From: Guyanagaster necrorhizus
Lineage: Eukaryota; Basidiomycota; Agaricomycetes; Agaricales; Physalacriaceae
Length of the DNA: 24,300 nucleotides
Direction of reading: 5' to 3'
NCBI RefSeq assembly: GCF_019112545.1
Contig: NW_025064938.1
Span: forward strand, 122,306-146,605
This document shows positions 9,039 to 18,885 of the stretch, piece by piece. The notes under the pieces were generated by a model, which ran no database searches, was not told the DNA's origin, and was given only the letters and a program-made list of their open reading frames with translations. Position 1 is the stretch's first letter. The number at the start of each line of letters is the position of its first letter. The position numbers were made by a program, and so were the translations under genes.

Positions 9039-11682
9039 ATACATTAGATAATATCATCGGTACCGGGAGGTCACGTGAGTAAGCTGACGAAGCTGATCGG
9101 CATACATGCCAAACCTAATCTCTCGCACCTCATGGAGGGTGGCCCCACACCGAATATTCTTAAGACGCCAAAGTGGTTCCAAGACAAAGACTGCTGTTGG
9201 GAACCTCCTTGAAAAAAGGGACTTTAGAAATAAATATGCATCGAATCATCAGATTAAATCGTAAACGATTGACCGGCAAGTATAATCGCAAAAGCAGTCA
9301 CCAATGTCTTCCAAAAAAATGAGCGAATAGAACAGCTTCGCCATCCAAGATAGTAACGACGGTGAAAAAGCGCCTTAGAAGAATATCGTCCAAAATCGTG
9401 CCATCCTTCAAGATCCTCACTGACTAAGCCTGTGTTAGAAACAATCGCGTGAACTTGAGGATCATCGACACTAGTCGCATTGGTCCCTGGTCCGGAGCGG
9501 GACACTACTCTTAAAGGTACTGACGAGGCCGGACAGGGGAAGGCTAAGCATGATCAACAAAGAAATCATGCTGCACCTTTCATTCATTCCTTTTTCTCGT
9601 ATTGACGATGCAAACGTTTCAGGATTGTCGATTAAAGGACGGAGGAAAGTCACTTGTTATCGGACCCTGACGGTGGATGAAGACCTTGTCTCATTATCAA
9701 TGTTTTGTCAAAGATAACATAGATACCTATCATAATGATTACGCTTGGCCGGACCGAAAAGGTGCAGCCAGGATGAAGCGCTTGAGAAATACAACATCCA
9801 AACCGATTCCCCAATGGAACATTTCAGTTTTCCGGTGATGGGCATCCCACAGGCAGACGAACCTGGTGATAAACTCCAATCAGTAATAGACATGACAAAA
9901 AGGCAGCCTTATAACCTTGCCAAAGAAGCGAAGGCAGAACAACGTCTAAAGAAACGTCAACATCATACACCACAGCGCTGGGACACAGAGCAGGGAACGG
10001 TTCTACTGAAGATTATTAACCTGGGCCGACCGACACTGAATCCGCCTAACCGAAAGCCATCACTTGTTTCGTCTGAAGGTGAGGTCCCACATCGCAATCA
10101 TCAGTACAAGATTACATAAAGACAAGGAGAGGGGAAAGGAAATCAGAGATCTTGGTGGAAAAATGGTCTCATCGAGCATTAGCCCTCTGAAGTAGCAAAT
10201 ATAGATGTGTCATCATAGGAAAGGGAAATGAAGCGTCCCACATCTTAAAAAGAAGCCATCAGTAACAAGCAGGGATCTAAGAATAACGTCGTTAGCGTCG
10301 TTGAAAAGGCCGAGAACAGAATGAATCTCAGGAGGAAAAACGATTCCGGACGCAGCAGCTTCGCGCATCCAGCCCAACGGGGCCGTCAAATGCAAGGGGA
10401 ATGTGCAATTCATCAGAGGCCTTTGTTAAGAAAGAAACCCACATTGAAAGCATAACACGAAGCAAGGCGAAGCCTGGTGACGAAGGCTCGACCTATAGAG
10501 CTCCGTACATCAATGAACAAATCGGTTCTTGGGGCTTAAGAGATATGAATGACACGGCAACGCGCTCGGAACTACCCAAACGTAGAGTCAGTCCCATCTG
10601 GGGCTCGAAGGAAAATGAGTGAGCACACCTCCAATACCGTAATAGCAATCCACAATGATCTATGATCGAAGCCTCGACCTGCATCCAGCACCATTGACGT
10701 ACCGACGTAAGACGAAGAAGACGAACGACGCCTGAGCTCTCAGCTACCTAATCATAAGTAAGTCAATCCGTATCCCCGTGCCATGGCTACAACGCACGTC
10801 ATCATCCACACAGCAACCCGATTAGAATTAACAGTTGCCTATACACATGTTAGGCTGGTGAAACAAGGCTCAATCAACGTCTGTCTGTCGAATATAAGAT
10901 CGCCTGCACTCACATCATTGTCCTAAGAAGGGCATCATCCCAGGCTATCGCTGACGAACCAGCACCGCCGATACCTTCCAGGTCATTTAACCGTTGGTTC
11001 CGGCCACGTCCTTCTCAAGAACGGTAACATGCATATAACATGGATAATCCATGCCCAGTGAACGACGGTCGAGAGAACGAGTCGAGGCCAACCGTGGGTT
11101 CGAGCGGAGCGTATAGAATTGAGGAACGTCGAAGCCAGGCAGGAAGAAGGAAGAAGGGGAAAAAAAGCAAGGCTGATGCGGTAAATAAGAACAATCAAAC
11201 ATTCCACGTGATCGACGCGTCCCGTCCTCGTCCAATTTCCAATGTTCACAACTTTCACCTTTACGGGGCTCTGCTGTCTCCCGTCCGAATAGCAAAGACT
11301 TCTGACAACAGAAGGGCATCAACGGAGAAACGAATGAATGTTCTTCCCACCACATTTCGCTGGTTCACTTGCCCTTCAAATATGCAAAGGAAATGGCCGC
11401 GAGCGCGACTTTAGTTTTCTCTTCGAACTATGGCCTTTTGACCTTTTCATACTGTTGGGAGCCATTAGAATTACTTTTTCCTGCACACTCGTCAACAGGT
11501 CCTTGAAGATACCATCAGTGTTCATCACCATCAACGGACAATTAAATTCTTCGCGTAACTCTCATAGGGAATCACGAGGAGAATGGTTAACTTTCACATT
11601 AATTCAGTAGTCTTCCCGTTTCATAGAAATCCACCCTTTTTCGAGTGTACTCCCGAAAGCAAAGAGACTTCAATAAGGACTA
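9039..11682. other. Gene-poor stretch, no gene supported
   Basis: Several open frames of 60-124 codons occur on both strands (for example 9254-9505 -, 9745-10119 +, 10213-10413 -, 10987-11355 - and 11040-11414 +). None carries a motif I recognise, and in places both strands are open at once. They could be scraps of old coding DNA. I found no tRNA: the GGTTCGAGC at about 11098 lacks a matching stem and A-box. Confidence 0.4.
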
Positions 11683-11787
11683 CTAGCCGTCTTCGTCATA
11701 CTCTTCACTATCATAGCTATCATCTGCTTCTGCAATTCTCCGCCGCAAAACATCCTCCCATATCTGTTTCCAGAGCATCGTCTGCCA
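11683..11787 (-). pseudogene. Stranded C-terminal extension of the HNH-like gene
   Basis: Directly after the TGA the same frame reads WQTMLWKQIWEDVLRRRIAE and then an acidic tail, DDSYDSEEYDEDG, to a TAG at 11685-11683. The composition continues the acidic stretch just before the TGA (EVEQEDEDELAPMGDP). A single C-to-T change (CGA to TGA, Arg to stop) would explain the break. The alternative is that the true protein ends at the TGA and this is chance. Confidence 0.4.
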
Positions 11788-12557
11788 TCATGGATCGCCC
11801 ATCGGTGCCAATTCATCCTCATCCTCTTGCTCCACCTCAAGTTCTCCCATCATTTTCAGAATGGCTGCCGAAGAGTATTCCTCCCTGGTGTCACCATGGA
11901 GAATATTTGCTCGAAGGGAGCTATTAAAATGTCCTCGAAGGAATAGCTCGAAGCTTGCATCGTGTTGTCTTCGTGGCATACGAGTAGGAAGAAGTCCTCG
12001 CGCTGATCCCATCTCCCGGAATATCACGATGTGGTAGTTGTCCTGTGCATGAACACGTGAGAAAATGGAATACCAAGGGGGTGAGAGACATACGTCGATG
12101 TCAACACCGAACGCCTCATCATCAACGTATGAGATGAGATCCTTGTGCATCAGAATTGCGTTTGATGGGTTTTCCATGTCCTTCGAGCTCATGCCAGCAG
12201 TCTCGCGAGGTGAACTATCAGAAAACGCCTTGCCACGTACTGATTCAGTTGGAGAAAATGAGTTGGCTTCGCGAAAGACTGACCAACCAAGCGAAATACG
12301 GCGATACCATCCACATCACTTCCGTCAACTCTCGAGGTGTGGTTCCTGCAAACAAGCAGCGATTCTCCTCACTTCCGTTCGGATGGACAATCGAACATCG
12401 AACTACCACACTTCGTCAGCATATATAGTCAATAATCGTAGGAAATACTGTCCAAGCTTGCGAGGGTCTCCGAGATGAGAGGTTCCGTCTCTGGCTTTGG
12501 CGCGGTTGCATGTCTTTGAACGACTGCATATTCAACACGAAATGGATCGAAAGGCAT
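11788..12557 (-). CDS. HNH-nuclease-like protein, probably truncated by an in-frame TGA
   Basis: The model is exons 12557-12449, 12402-12284, 12228-12094 and 12042-11788 (minus strand), giving 205 aa. It starts MPFDPFRVEYAVVQRH, and a candidate zinc/HNH cysteine region RCSIVHPNGSEENRC follows intron 1. The most diagnostic part is exon 3/4, NAILMHKDLISYVDDEAFGV joined to DNYHIVIFRE. It resembles the conserved 'N-x-hydrophobic-L-x-x-D-h-x-x-h-D' core and following beta strand of fungal HNH (HNH_2-like) proteins. Intron 3 (12093-12043, GTATGT...GCACAG) is clear. Intron 1 (46 nt, with GCTGAC) is plausible. Intron 2 (12283-12229, ending in AAG) is a guess made to connect frames. The TGA at 11790-11788 interrupts a frame that stays open and strongly acidic to 11683, so the gene may be a recent pseudogene. 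Substrate and role are unknown; the family call is moderate. Confidence 0.45.
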
Positions 12558-14262
12558 TTTCGCCACCACACTGTACATGAAAAAATTCAGTACGACAAAA
12601 GATCAAGCGGACAGGATTCCCTAAGTTAAGACACCGCATGTGTACACTTCCACAGGGCCGAGGTGGAATTCCTCCCCATGACGCCTGCATTATATCTTGC
12701 GTCCATCTTGTGAGAAGAGCGCTAGTCACAGGCGTGAGGCGCTGGTTGACCGTGGCGCGTTAGTCATTCGAGACCCTCTAGGCGATAAAAACGCACCTCA
12801 CCGATGATGAGGACAAGTTGGAAATCTGTTTGACCAAATAAACGTATCACGCTTGAGCTCAGAGGATATCAACGAACAATATGTGCGAGGAACGGTGATC
12901 CATGGTAACGCTCAGATAGACTGAGGATACTATTGCGACTTGCTTCGGCTCCGCGTCTCGTTGCCTGGTCTATTTGAAATTCCGAGTTTCACCAGCTAGG
13001 TCCCGTCGATTTCCGGACTCCTTACTTCGAAGATTGCAGTTCCATCCGTATTCGATGACTCTCAAAAGTGATATTGATGACACGTTAATAATCCAGCACG
13101 TATGCGATGTTCACTAGGAACGTTATGGTCAAGTAGTGAGCGCCTCCGAATCATTGTAATTTGTCGCCACATTCCTCTCGTTCCAGCTCTTCTTTCCTAG
13201 GCCGTTGTGAGTGCATAGGAGACAATCATTCAACAACCTGAGTTTTGTTCCTCAATATTTTCATATACTGCGCATTGTGTGGGTATTTGAGCGTCCCAGT
13301 TCTATCCATAATTTGCTTTTTCCTGGCTCCACTTTGGGTCATATTCGGGAGAGAAGCTGATGTTCTCTTTATGGCTCGAGGTAAGTATGGAATTCTCCGC
13401 CCCTCCTATGATGATATGTCATCTATATTTGCTACTTCGGAGAATGTACGCCCGATACGAGTGTATTCCACCGAGATTTTTGATCTTTTCCCTCGTTGGA
13501 ATTACCCCTTTCATTGATGTCCTTACCGCAGCACATCGTTTCCTGAAAAATGACTCCGCCAAGTGGGAGTATATCCTGATGGTGGCCTTTTCTCTGACGG
13601 ATTCGAATTGCGTCACTTTCTTTTCTTGAGAGGAAATCAGATTGTTCCGCATTGAATGTACACTTTCTGCCCTTGTAACCATATTGCTGCGGGCTAATCA
13701 CCGTTTTGAATAAATATGCTCCGAACCCGTGTAATTACAAAGCGGTTCAGTATACATCTGACGGCTCTGAGCACCCGATCTCTCTCCCTTCAATGAGCGA
13801 ATATGCCAAGGACTCTTATATTTGTATGGACTGTCTACCTGTCCTGAGTGTCGTATTCATTCTCAGTCCAGGGATAGTCATGACTTCGTCTGTATGATTA
13901 TCTATTTATGTTAACCATTTTACTACCGGTAGGGCAAATAAATGGAGACACCATAGGTATATACTGTGCCATGACTCGCTTGAGAAGCCTCTTTCTCGAA
14001 AATACTTTCCTGTTCTTGCGAGTGCTGAGGACTGACCGTCCAAGTCCACGGCGCCGAGGATTTAGCTTTCGGAAACCCCTTTTTTGGGTCCCACTGACAT
14101 GCCATGCTGCGTACCATGATGATATCAACTAATTATGAATGGAGCCAGCTATCGTCTGGACTCTCCAGTCTCACCGTCTGGATGGTAAGTATTGGGTTGT
14201 GCTTTACTCAGCTGAATTTCTTGTCTTTGCTCGAACATTCTAGTAGCTTCTCTTAAAGGTAG
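12558..14262. other. Gene-poor stretch
   Basis: No recognisable gene. Hydrophobic open frames occur at 13245-13517 (+) and 13360-13629 (+), with a consensus donor GAG|GTAAGT at about 13380, so a degraded membrane-protein gene is possible. No start, domain or full exon set could be assembled. The part from about 13900 rightwards shows weak similarity to 17830 onwards and may be the outer part of the duplicated segment described below. Confidence 0.35.
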
Positions 14263-14589
14263 TATATAAATCTGTATGTAGAATGGAACACCCTTCTCGT
14301 TTGCTATCAGGGGTTCCTTGTTGCTTCGTAATTCACTCCCTTATGCAACATCATCGCCATTGGTTGTAATCGGTTGTGGAAACTGAAGGAGCGGGTTTCA
14401 ATCTTGTTCCCGAAGAAGCGGAAGTACTTACTTTACTTTCGTTGAATACCTCTTCAGAATATTCATGGATTTTCCTTCTTAATTCGTTTCATATGGAATT
14501 AATAAGCATTCTAGGTTATGGTAATAAACAGCCCTAGGTCTCCATGCAATGGCGCCCGTGCTAGTCACTCTTCTTATCGCGTTCTGCAT

Positions 14590-14931
14590 CTAACCGCTGA
14601 ACACAGAAGCAGCTCTATGTCCATGGAAAGTTAGGTAGTCATCTCTATGAAAGTGGATTACTTACGGTAAAGTAATACTTCCTCCATCGTCGCGCTTGAC
14701 GAGAACCATTTGCGTACCCTATAGCGCATCAGCCGAAATATGTGCTCTTCGAAAGAATAACTCTCACGTCTGCCATACGGTTCGTGGACTCCACAACGCC
14801 TCTCACGAGCTTTCCGTTCGAAGCGTAGAAGAAGACACGCGAACCCGCCTAGAGGGTGGAGAACGACACGGTAAATCTCGATTGCGTCATAAAAGAGTCA
14901 AGATACGAGAACACACTGGAAACACATTCAT
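14590..14931 (-). CDS. 57-aa small barrel-like protein, copy 1 of a duplicated pair
   Basis: Four exons on the minus strand: 14931-14917, 14848-14768, 14718-14666 and 14614-14590. Introns of 68, 49 and 51 nt have GTGTGT, GTGAGA and GTAAGT donors. The protein starts MNVFPAGSRVFFY and contains GKLVRGVVE, RMADGTQMVLVK, a DDGG turn and a LPAASVFSG end. The alternation of short beta-like strands with glycine turns is what one sees in SH3/Tudor-type five-strand barrels; that is inference. If the third intron were kept, the frame would stop after LP at 14662. The copy at 18482-18816 has the same four exons, phases and protein length, and 40 of 57 residues are identical while the introns differ greatly. 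This pattern supports both being real, constrained genes. There is no signal peptide and the function is unknown. Confidence 0.65.
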
Positions 14932-14979
14932 AGAAGATATAGTTGGTGGGGGTAATGTTAACTGTTGCCTCAATGTACA

Positions 14980-15001
14980 CGACGCGCTGGTTTAAGTACC
15001 T
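14980..15001 (-). promoter_or_regulatory. Conserved upstream element, copy 1
   Basis: A 22-bp stretch reading (minus strand) AGGTACTTAAA-C-CAGCGCGTCG lies about 50 bp before the ATG. It matches the site before copy 2 at 21 of 22 positions. It is much better kept than the adjoining non-coding DNA, so it may be a promoter or 5' UTR element. Confidence 0.45.
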
Positions 15002-17997
15002 GCAACAACCCGTTTCTTTTTTTCCACGGTTAGATTTTGAACGTGGTTAAACGGAGCGTATCATTGTATTAAGGATAATCCTATGGTCCTTCCGAATATA
15101 TCAGGGTCAGGGATAGATTGATTGTGTATATATTCCTGGGAGACAGGCATTTTTTTTGGGCACGATCTTTCCCGTAATGGATTAATACTGGTATTTTGCA
15201 AAGAGGGGGCAGCCGGTTGCGGGAGGCAGCATTCTTGTACCTAAGGTATGCGACAGGGAAATGAGGGCTAAATGAATTATCTATAGAGCCCGCCGTCGTA
15301 ACCCTCACGCAGACCGCTGAAAATCAATTCAGAATGAACCTATGTCGTCATGGGTTGTCGGTACCGTTCACGAAGTGCTTAGCCTCCCAGGAAGCTAAAA
15401 CGCACTGAGAGACTTTTACCCGAAGGACCGCTGGTTCGTCTCTAAGATAAGGGGGTTGTATCCCAGGCGACGCGGATGGCGATACGCATAATAAACGCTG
15501 CATGCAGTATAAGACATGTACACGTATGCTGAAGCGACCGGATTGAGTACTGTCGTCAACGTTGTTGTTACTTGGCACAGATATATGAATGTATTGAACT
15601 CGGTAAGAGTCAGTATATCAGCCGCTCGGTCTCTGATGCGGATATCCGTTGCGCCAGACATAGTCACCAACCAAAGAATTAAATCTCGCCCACTGCGCAG
15701 ATAAAATGGTACATGCGCTCACTGAATACATGTCCGATCACGCTTTGTTATAACTGTACTGCCACGTGCCTCTGTTCGATATCATATATAACGGGGATCA
15801 GGAAAGTCAGGAAGGGTGCCGGTGTATGGATATTGGGTAATAGGAACGTAGATCAGTACGGGACGGAACAAACTTTAATACAGCTGGGTTGCTGGATTAA
15901 CATCTTCAGATGGTGACGAATTACAGAAAGAGGATTCGGAGTCTTTAACATAATAGGCTCTGTCTCCATGGCATCTAAAACGGCTGCAGAGGTATCTCTC
16001 TCCGGGGCATCAGGCGCATGTGATAATTGGAACGAGGAGATATAATATGCGACAGGCCGGGGTCTCGCGCTCTCAAAATATGGACATAAACGTAAATAGA
16101 CTTGTCCGGCTTAGGCTCGAACCCCAGTCCAAGCAAAAATCCACGTGCGAGCCAAGCCCTCGACCTGTCAGGGTCCAGTTTGGGCTAAGCCTTGCATATG
16201 GGGGGATATTATTTATAGCAAAGAGTTCCGTTCGCTGCCCCCCCATTTCTTACTGCTCATTAAATAAATCTTCATCATCAATGGGAACAAGGTCGAATTC
16301 GGAAATTTAAACCGAAAGTCATTATTGATTACTGTTTACAAGCTTTTTGTTTTTCAGAAGATCACATTCTGTGGTGTCCAATGACAATGAACAAGGTACT
16401 TCGCACGCAATAGAGCATCGTTTCTCTGACCTCACTGATATGTTCTTCCACCAGCAGGAGAACGGAGAGACTATCGCGACCTCTACAGAGATTTTCTATT
16501 CTATGGGAATATAAATTATCTCGCTGACATAGTTGATCGAAGATCTTAGGAATCGGGGATGCGACGCGTCAGTCACGTGATCTAGTTTGGTCCTGTTTGA
16601 GGGCTGCATAAACTGCGACCGCTTGTTCCCTTTCCTTCCTGTCTCTCGTTGACGATTCCAGTGCTTAATTCTACCGGTGGCTTCCCCTCAAAGTATTGTA
16701 TTCTTTCCTTGACGATTATACTACAACCTGGGTATGTACGATGTTGTTCTTCCTTGGTAAAGACGATTTGATGGCCCAGTGCAGGTGAATGACTCGAGAT
16801 GAGGATGAACCCACAGGTGACTGTGCAGTCTCTGGGTTTATTGTAGCTTTGGACAACAATAGTGTGTTATCAGGTTCGTACTCTGGTGGCCTCGTCATTG
16901 AACACCGTTTTTCCAGTATATATGCGCTTTGGTTGCAGTCAAATCGTTTTTATCGACCTAGATCCAACGGACAAGCTGTCAGCTCAGTGCATAGTCCTGG
17001 ACAATGATTAGGTTATTCTCTATGACGCGCTGGATTCTGAGTGTTCTCTGCTCACCCACCGCCGGCTTCGGTGGCAGGGGGTTTCGTTGCGAATGGTTAT
17101 AATCTGATCACTCTGCAGACAGCTGGATCTTTCGGAACTGAGCTGAATGATGCCAGAAACGACACTGTTGACTACGATGTATTACATCGATGAGGCTCAA
17201 TAAGATGTGTCAACTGACTGTACGATCAGGTAACTTCGAGCTGAGTGTGTATTAGGTGCTTCGATATGATTCGGCAAGCAGCGCGCTGGCATTCCTACAT
17301 CGTTGTTTACTGATGGACAGTCAGACTTAGCGAGGACTAAGAAGCTGGGGACCATCTCGCCAACAGTGCGCCAGTATCACCCGTTTTATTGTGTCGCTGC
17401 TAATGTTCTCTTTCTAGCACAAGCGAGGCTGAGTGAGAATCGTCACCATATTGGGCACGCATCTGTACCTCTTCTCCGACTGATTTAAACCATTTTTAGA
17501 TATGTCATTTTCTGACACAACAAAGATGTTAAACGGCTCTTTCGGTTCCTATTCCGTGCAAACTTTGTGTCCCTGTAACGGCGTAGCCGCGATTAAAGCT
17601 CGTCGACTAGCTGTACCTGGAAGCAGTAAGAACGCGACTAGATAGTCGTTCATTGTGACAATGCTGATATTTGTATTGCTATCTGTTTCGGTCTCGTGAG
17701 GAAAAATAGGAACGAAGCGGAAGGAACTAGGAAAGCAAATTGGCGATTCTAGCCACCGGTGTTGTGATGCCACTATCACGCAAAATTTGGCCCCCTCATA
17801 TTAGGTATGGGGCACAGCGTTGTATTTACCGACATTAACCACTTCTTTACCGGTAGACGATTAATTTGGGTCTGGATTGGATTCTATCAACTCCTTTGAG
17901 TCATCTTTCCTCAATATGCACTCGAACACCTGTGAACATAGGCATTAATCCTTATAACGGACCTGTCGGAGACTGCCGTTGAGGCCTCCTCATGGTC
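15002..17997. other. Gene-poor stretch between the two paralogues
   Basis: No gene can be supported. Points noted: weak similarity to 18960-19060 at about 15120-15200; a palindromic E-box TCACGTGA at about 16574; then GCATAAAC, a CT-rich run, and an intron-like segment GTATGT...GTGCAG (about 16732-16785) before a small open frame 16789-17007 whose FIVALDNNSVLSGSYSGG is faintly WD40-like. No second repeat or consistent splicing follows, so I do not call a gene. Confidence 0.35.
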
Positions 17998-18005
17998 TAT
18001 AAAAG
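17998..18005 (+). promoter_or_regulatory. TATA box before micro-ORF 1
   Basis: TATAAAAG is a consensus TATA box 75 bp before the ATG at 18073. Confidence 0.4.
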
Positions 18006-18072
18006 ATCCTCATATGAAAGCCGTGCTCATCTTTATATTCCGACAGTACACTTCATCGTTGTGGTAATCAAA

Positions 18073-18156
18073 ATGAGTTCTGGAGCGCCAAAGGCTTACA
18101 GAGACCCGTACGTCCAGACCTTTTCGTCAGACTTCACCGCGTTGTTTGCTGAATAA
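18073..18156 (+). CDS. Micro-ORF 1, 27 aa
   Basis: The ATG has an AAA context (ATCAAAATG, A at -3) and lies 75 bp after a TATAAAAG box. It encodes MSSGAPKAYRDPYVQTFSSD followed by FTALFAE and TAA. It has no CaaX end, so it is not a lipopeptide pheromone precursor of the mushroom type. It could be exon 1 of a longer gene (a GTACGT donor lies inside, after RDP), but no convincing second exon was found. The function is unknown and the call is weak. Confidence 0.25.
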   Translation: MSSGAPKAYRDPYVQTFSSDFTALFAE

Positions 18157-18334
18157 GTGAATGCCCGCGAATAATTGTATTAGCTACTGTACAGAGACCG
18201 CATGCTGCTTCCTTCTGACGGGCATCTTTCCGCTGCCAATATTACTCAGATGAAATATATGGGGTCTAGGTACTGAGTCATGTAATTCTTTCACTTGGGC
18301 CCAGTCATAACGAATCAATGGCGAATATTTTCAC

Positions 18335-18342
18335 TATATAAA
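18335..18342 (+). promoter_or_regulatory. TATA box before micro-ORF 2
   Basis: TATATAAA lies 94 bp before the ATG at 18429. Confidence 0.4.
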
Positions 18343-18428
18343 CAGGTTCCTCGCGGTATCTCAAACTTGAGCACCGCGATACAAGTCAAGCACACATTTC
18401 AGTCTGGTAATACGAGCTTTCTGTTGCC

Positions 18429-18485
18429 ATGGCTCTACACGAGATGACTCCAGCAGGTTTCTTCATGGCAATTTTCTGCCGCTAA
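18429..18485 (+). CDS. Micro-ORF 2, 18 aa
   Basis: It begins in an excellent context (TTGCCATGGCT) after a TATA box and encodes MALHEMTPAGFFMAIFCR. It overlaps by four bases the stop end of paralogue copy 2 on the opposite strand. It may instead be a first exon ending at CAGCAG|GTTTCT, or part of the 3' end of the opposite gene. There is no homology evidence. Confidence 0.2.
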   Translation: MALHEMTPAGFFMAIFCR

Positions 18486-18816
18486 CCACGAAAAACGCTT
18501 GCGGATCTATGGTCATGAGATGTCAGCGAGCGAAAGACGGATGAGCTTCTTACGGTAACACTATGGTCGGCCCGTTGTCGCACTTGACGAGCACTATCTG
18601 AGTACCCTGTAGCATGTCAGCTGAAATATATTCTTCTCAAAATACAATCCTCACATCCGCCATACGACTTGTATTCTCGACAACGCCTCTCACAATTCGT
18701 CCCGTCGAGTCATAGAAGAAAATGCGCGAACCAGCCTAGATGATGAAGACATAAAACATCATAAATCTCGATGTTCTGGGAAAAGTATGAAGGGATCGCA
18801 CTGTAATCACGTTCAT
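18482..18816 (-). CDS. 57-aa small barrel-like protein, copy 2 of a duplicated pair
   Basis: Four exons on the minus strand: 18816-18802, 18735-18655, 18606-18554 and 18506-18482, with introns of 66, 48 and 47 nt. The protein starts MNVITAGSRIFFY and contains GRIVRGVVE, RMADGTQIVLVK, a DNGP turn and a LPSASVFRG end. The intron positions and phases are the same as in copy 1 (14590-14931), and no gap is needed to align the two. Most of the 17 differences are conservative (V/I, K/R, L/I, M/I, S/T, D/N). Open reading frames in every exon despite diverged introns argue against decay. The predicted small beta barrel is inference. Its 3' end abuts or overlaps a small plus-strand ORF. Confidence 0.65.
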
Positions 18817-18863
18817 AGACAAGATCGTTGGCGGGGCAATGTTAATATATATTTGAATCTACG

Positions 18864-18885
18864 CGACGCGCTGATTTAAGTACCT
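18864..18885 (-). promoter_or_regulatory. Conserved upstream element, copy 2
   Basis: A 22-bp stretch reading (minus strand) AGGTACTTAAA-T-CAGCGCGTCG lies about 50 bp before the ATG of copy 2. It differs from the copy-1 site by one base. Confidence 0.45.

Noticed and set aside
11090..11115. tRNA B-box-like GGTTCGAGC
   Set aside because: No matching T-stem, A-box or cloverleaf could be drawn around it.
13245..13629. Candidate membrane-protein gene
   Set aside because: Hydrophobic overlapping frames only; no ATG-led exon chain or known transmembrane family pattern could be built.
16110..16140. Minus-strand GGGGTTCGAGCC resembling a tRNA T-loop
   Set aside because: The flanking bases do not pair as a T-stem, and no acceptor or anticodon arm is found.
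16789..17007. WD40-like segment after an intron-like sequence and E-box promoter
   Set aside because: Only one faint repeat-like stretch is present, and no splice pattern keeps a frame through the region.
18073..18485. Mushroom mating pheromone precursor genes
   Set aside because: Neither micro-ORF ends in a CaaX box, and no Ste3-type receptor is present in the window.
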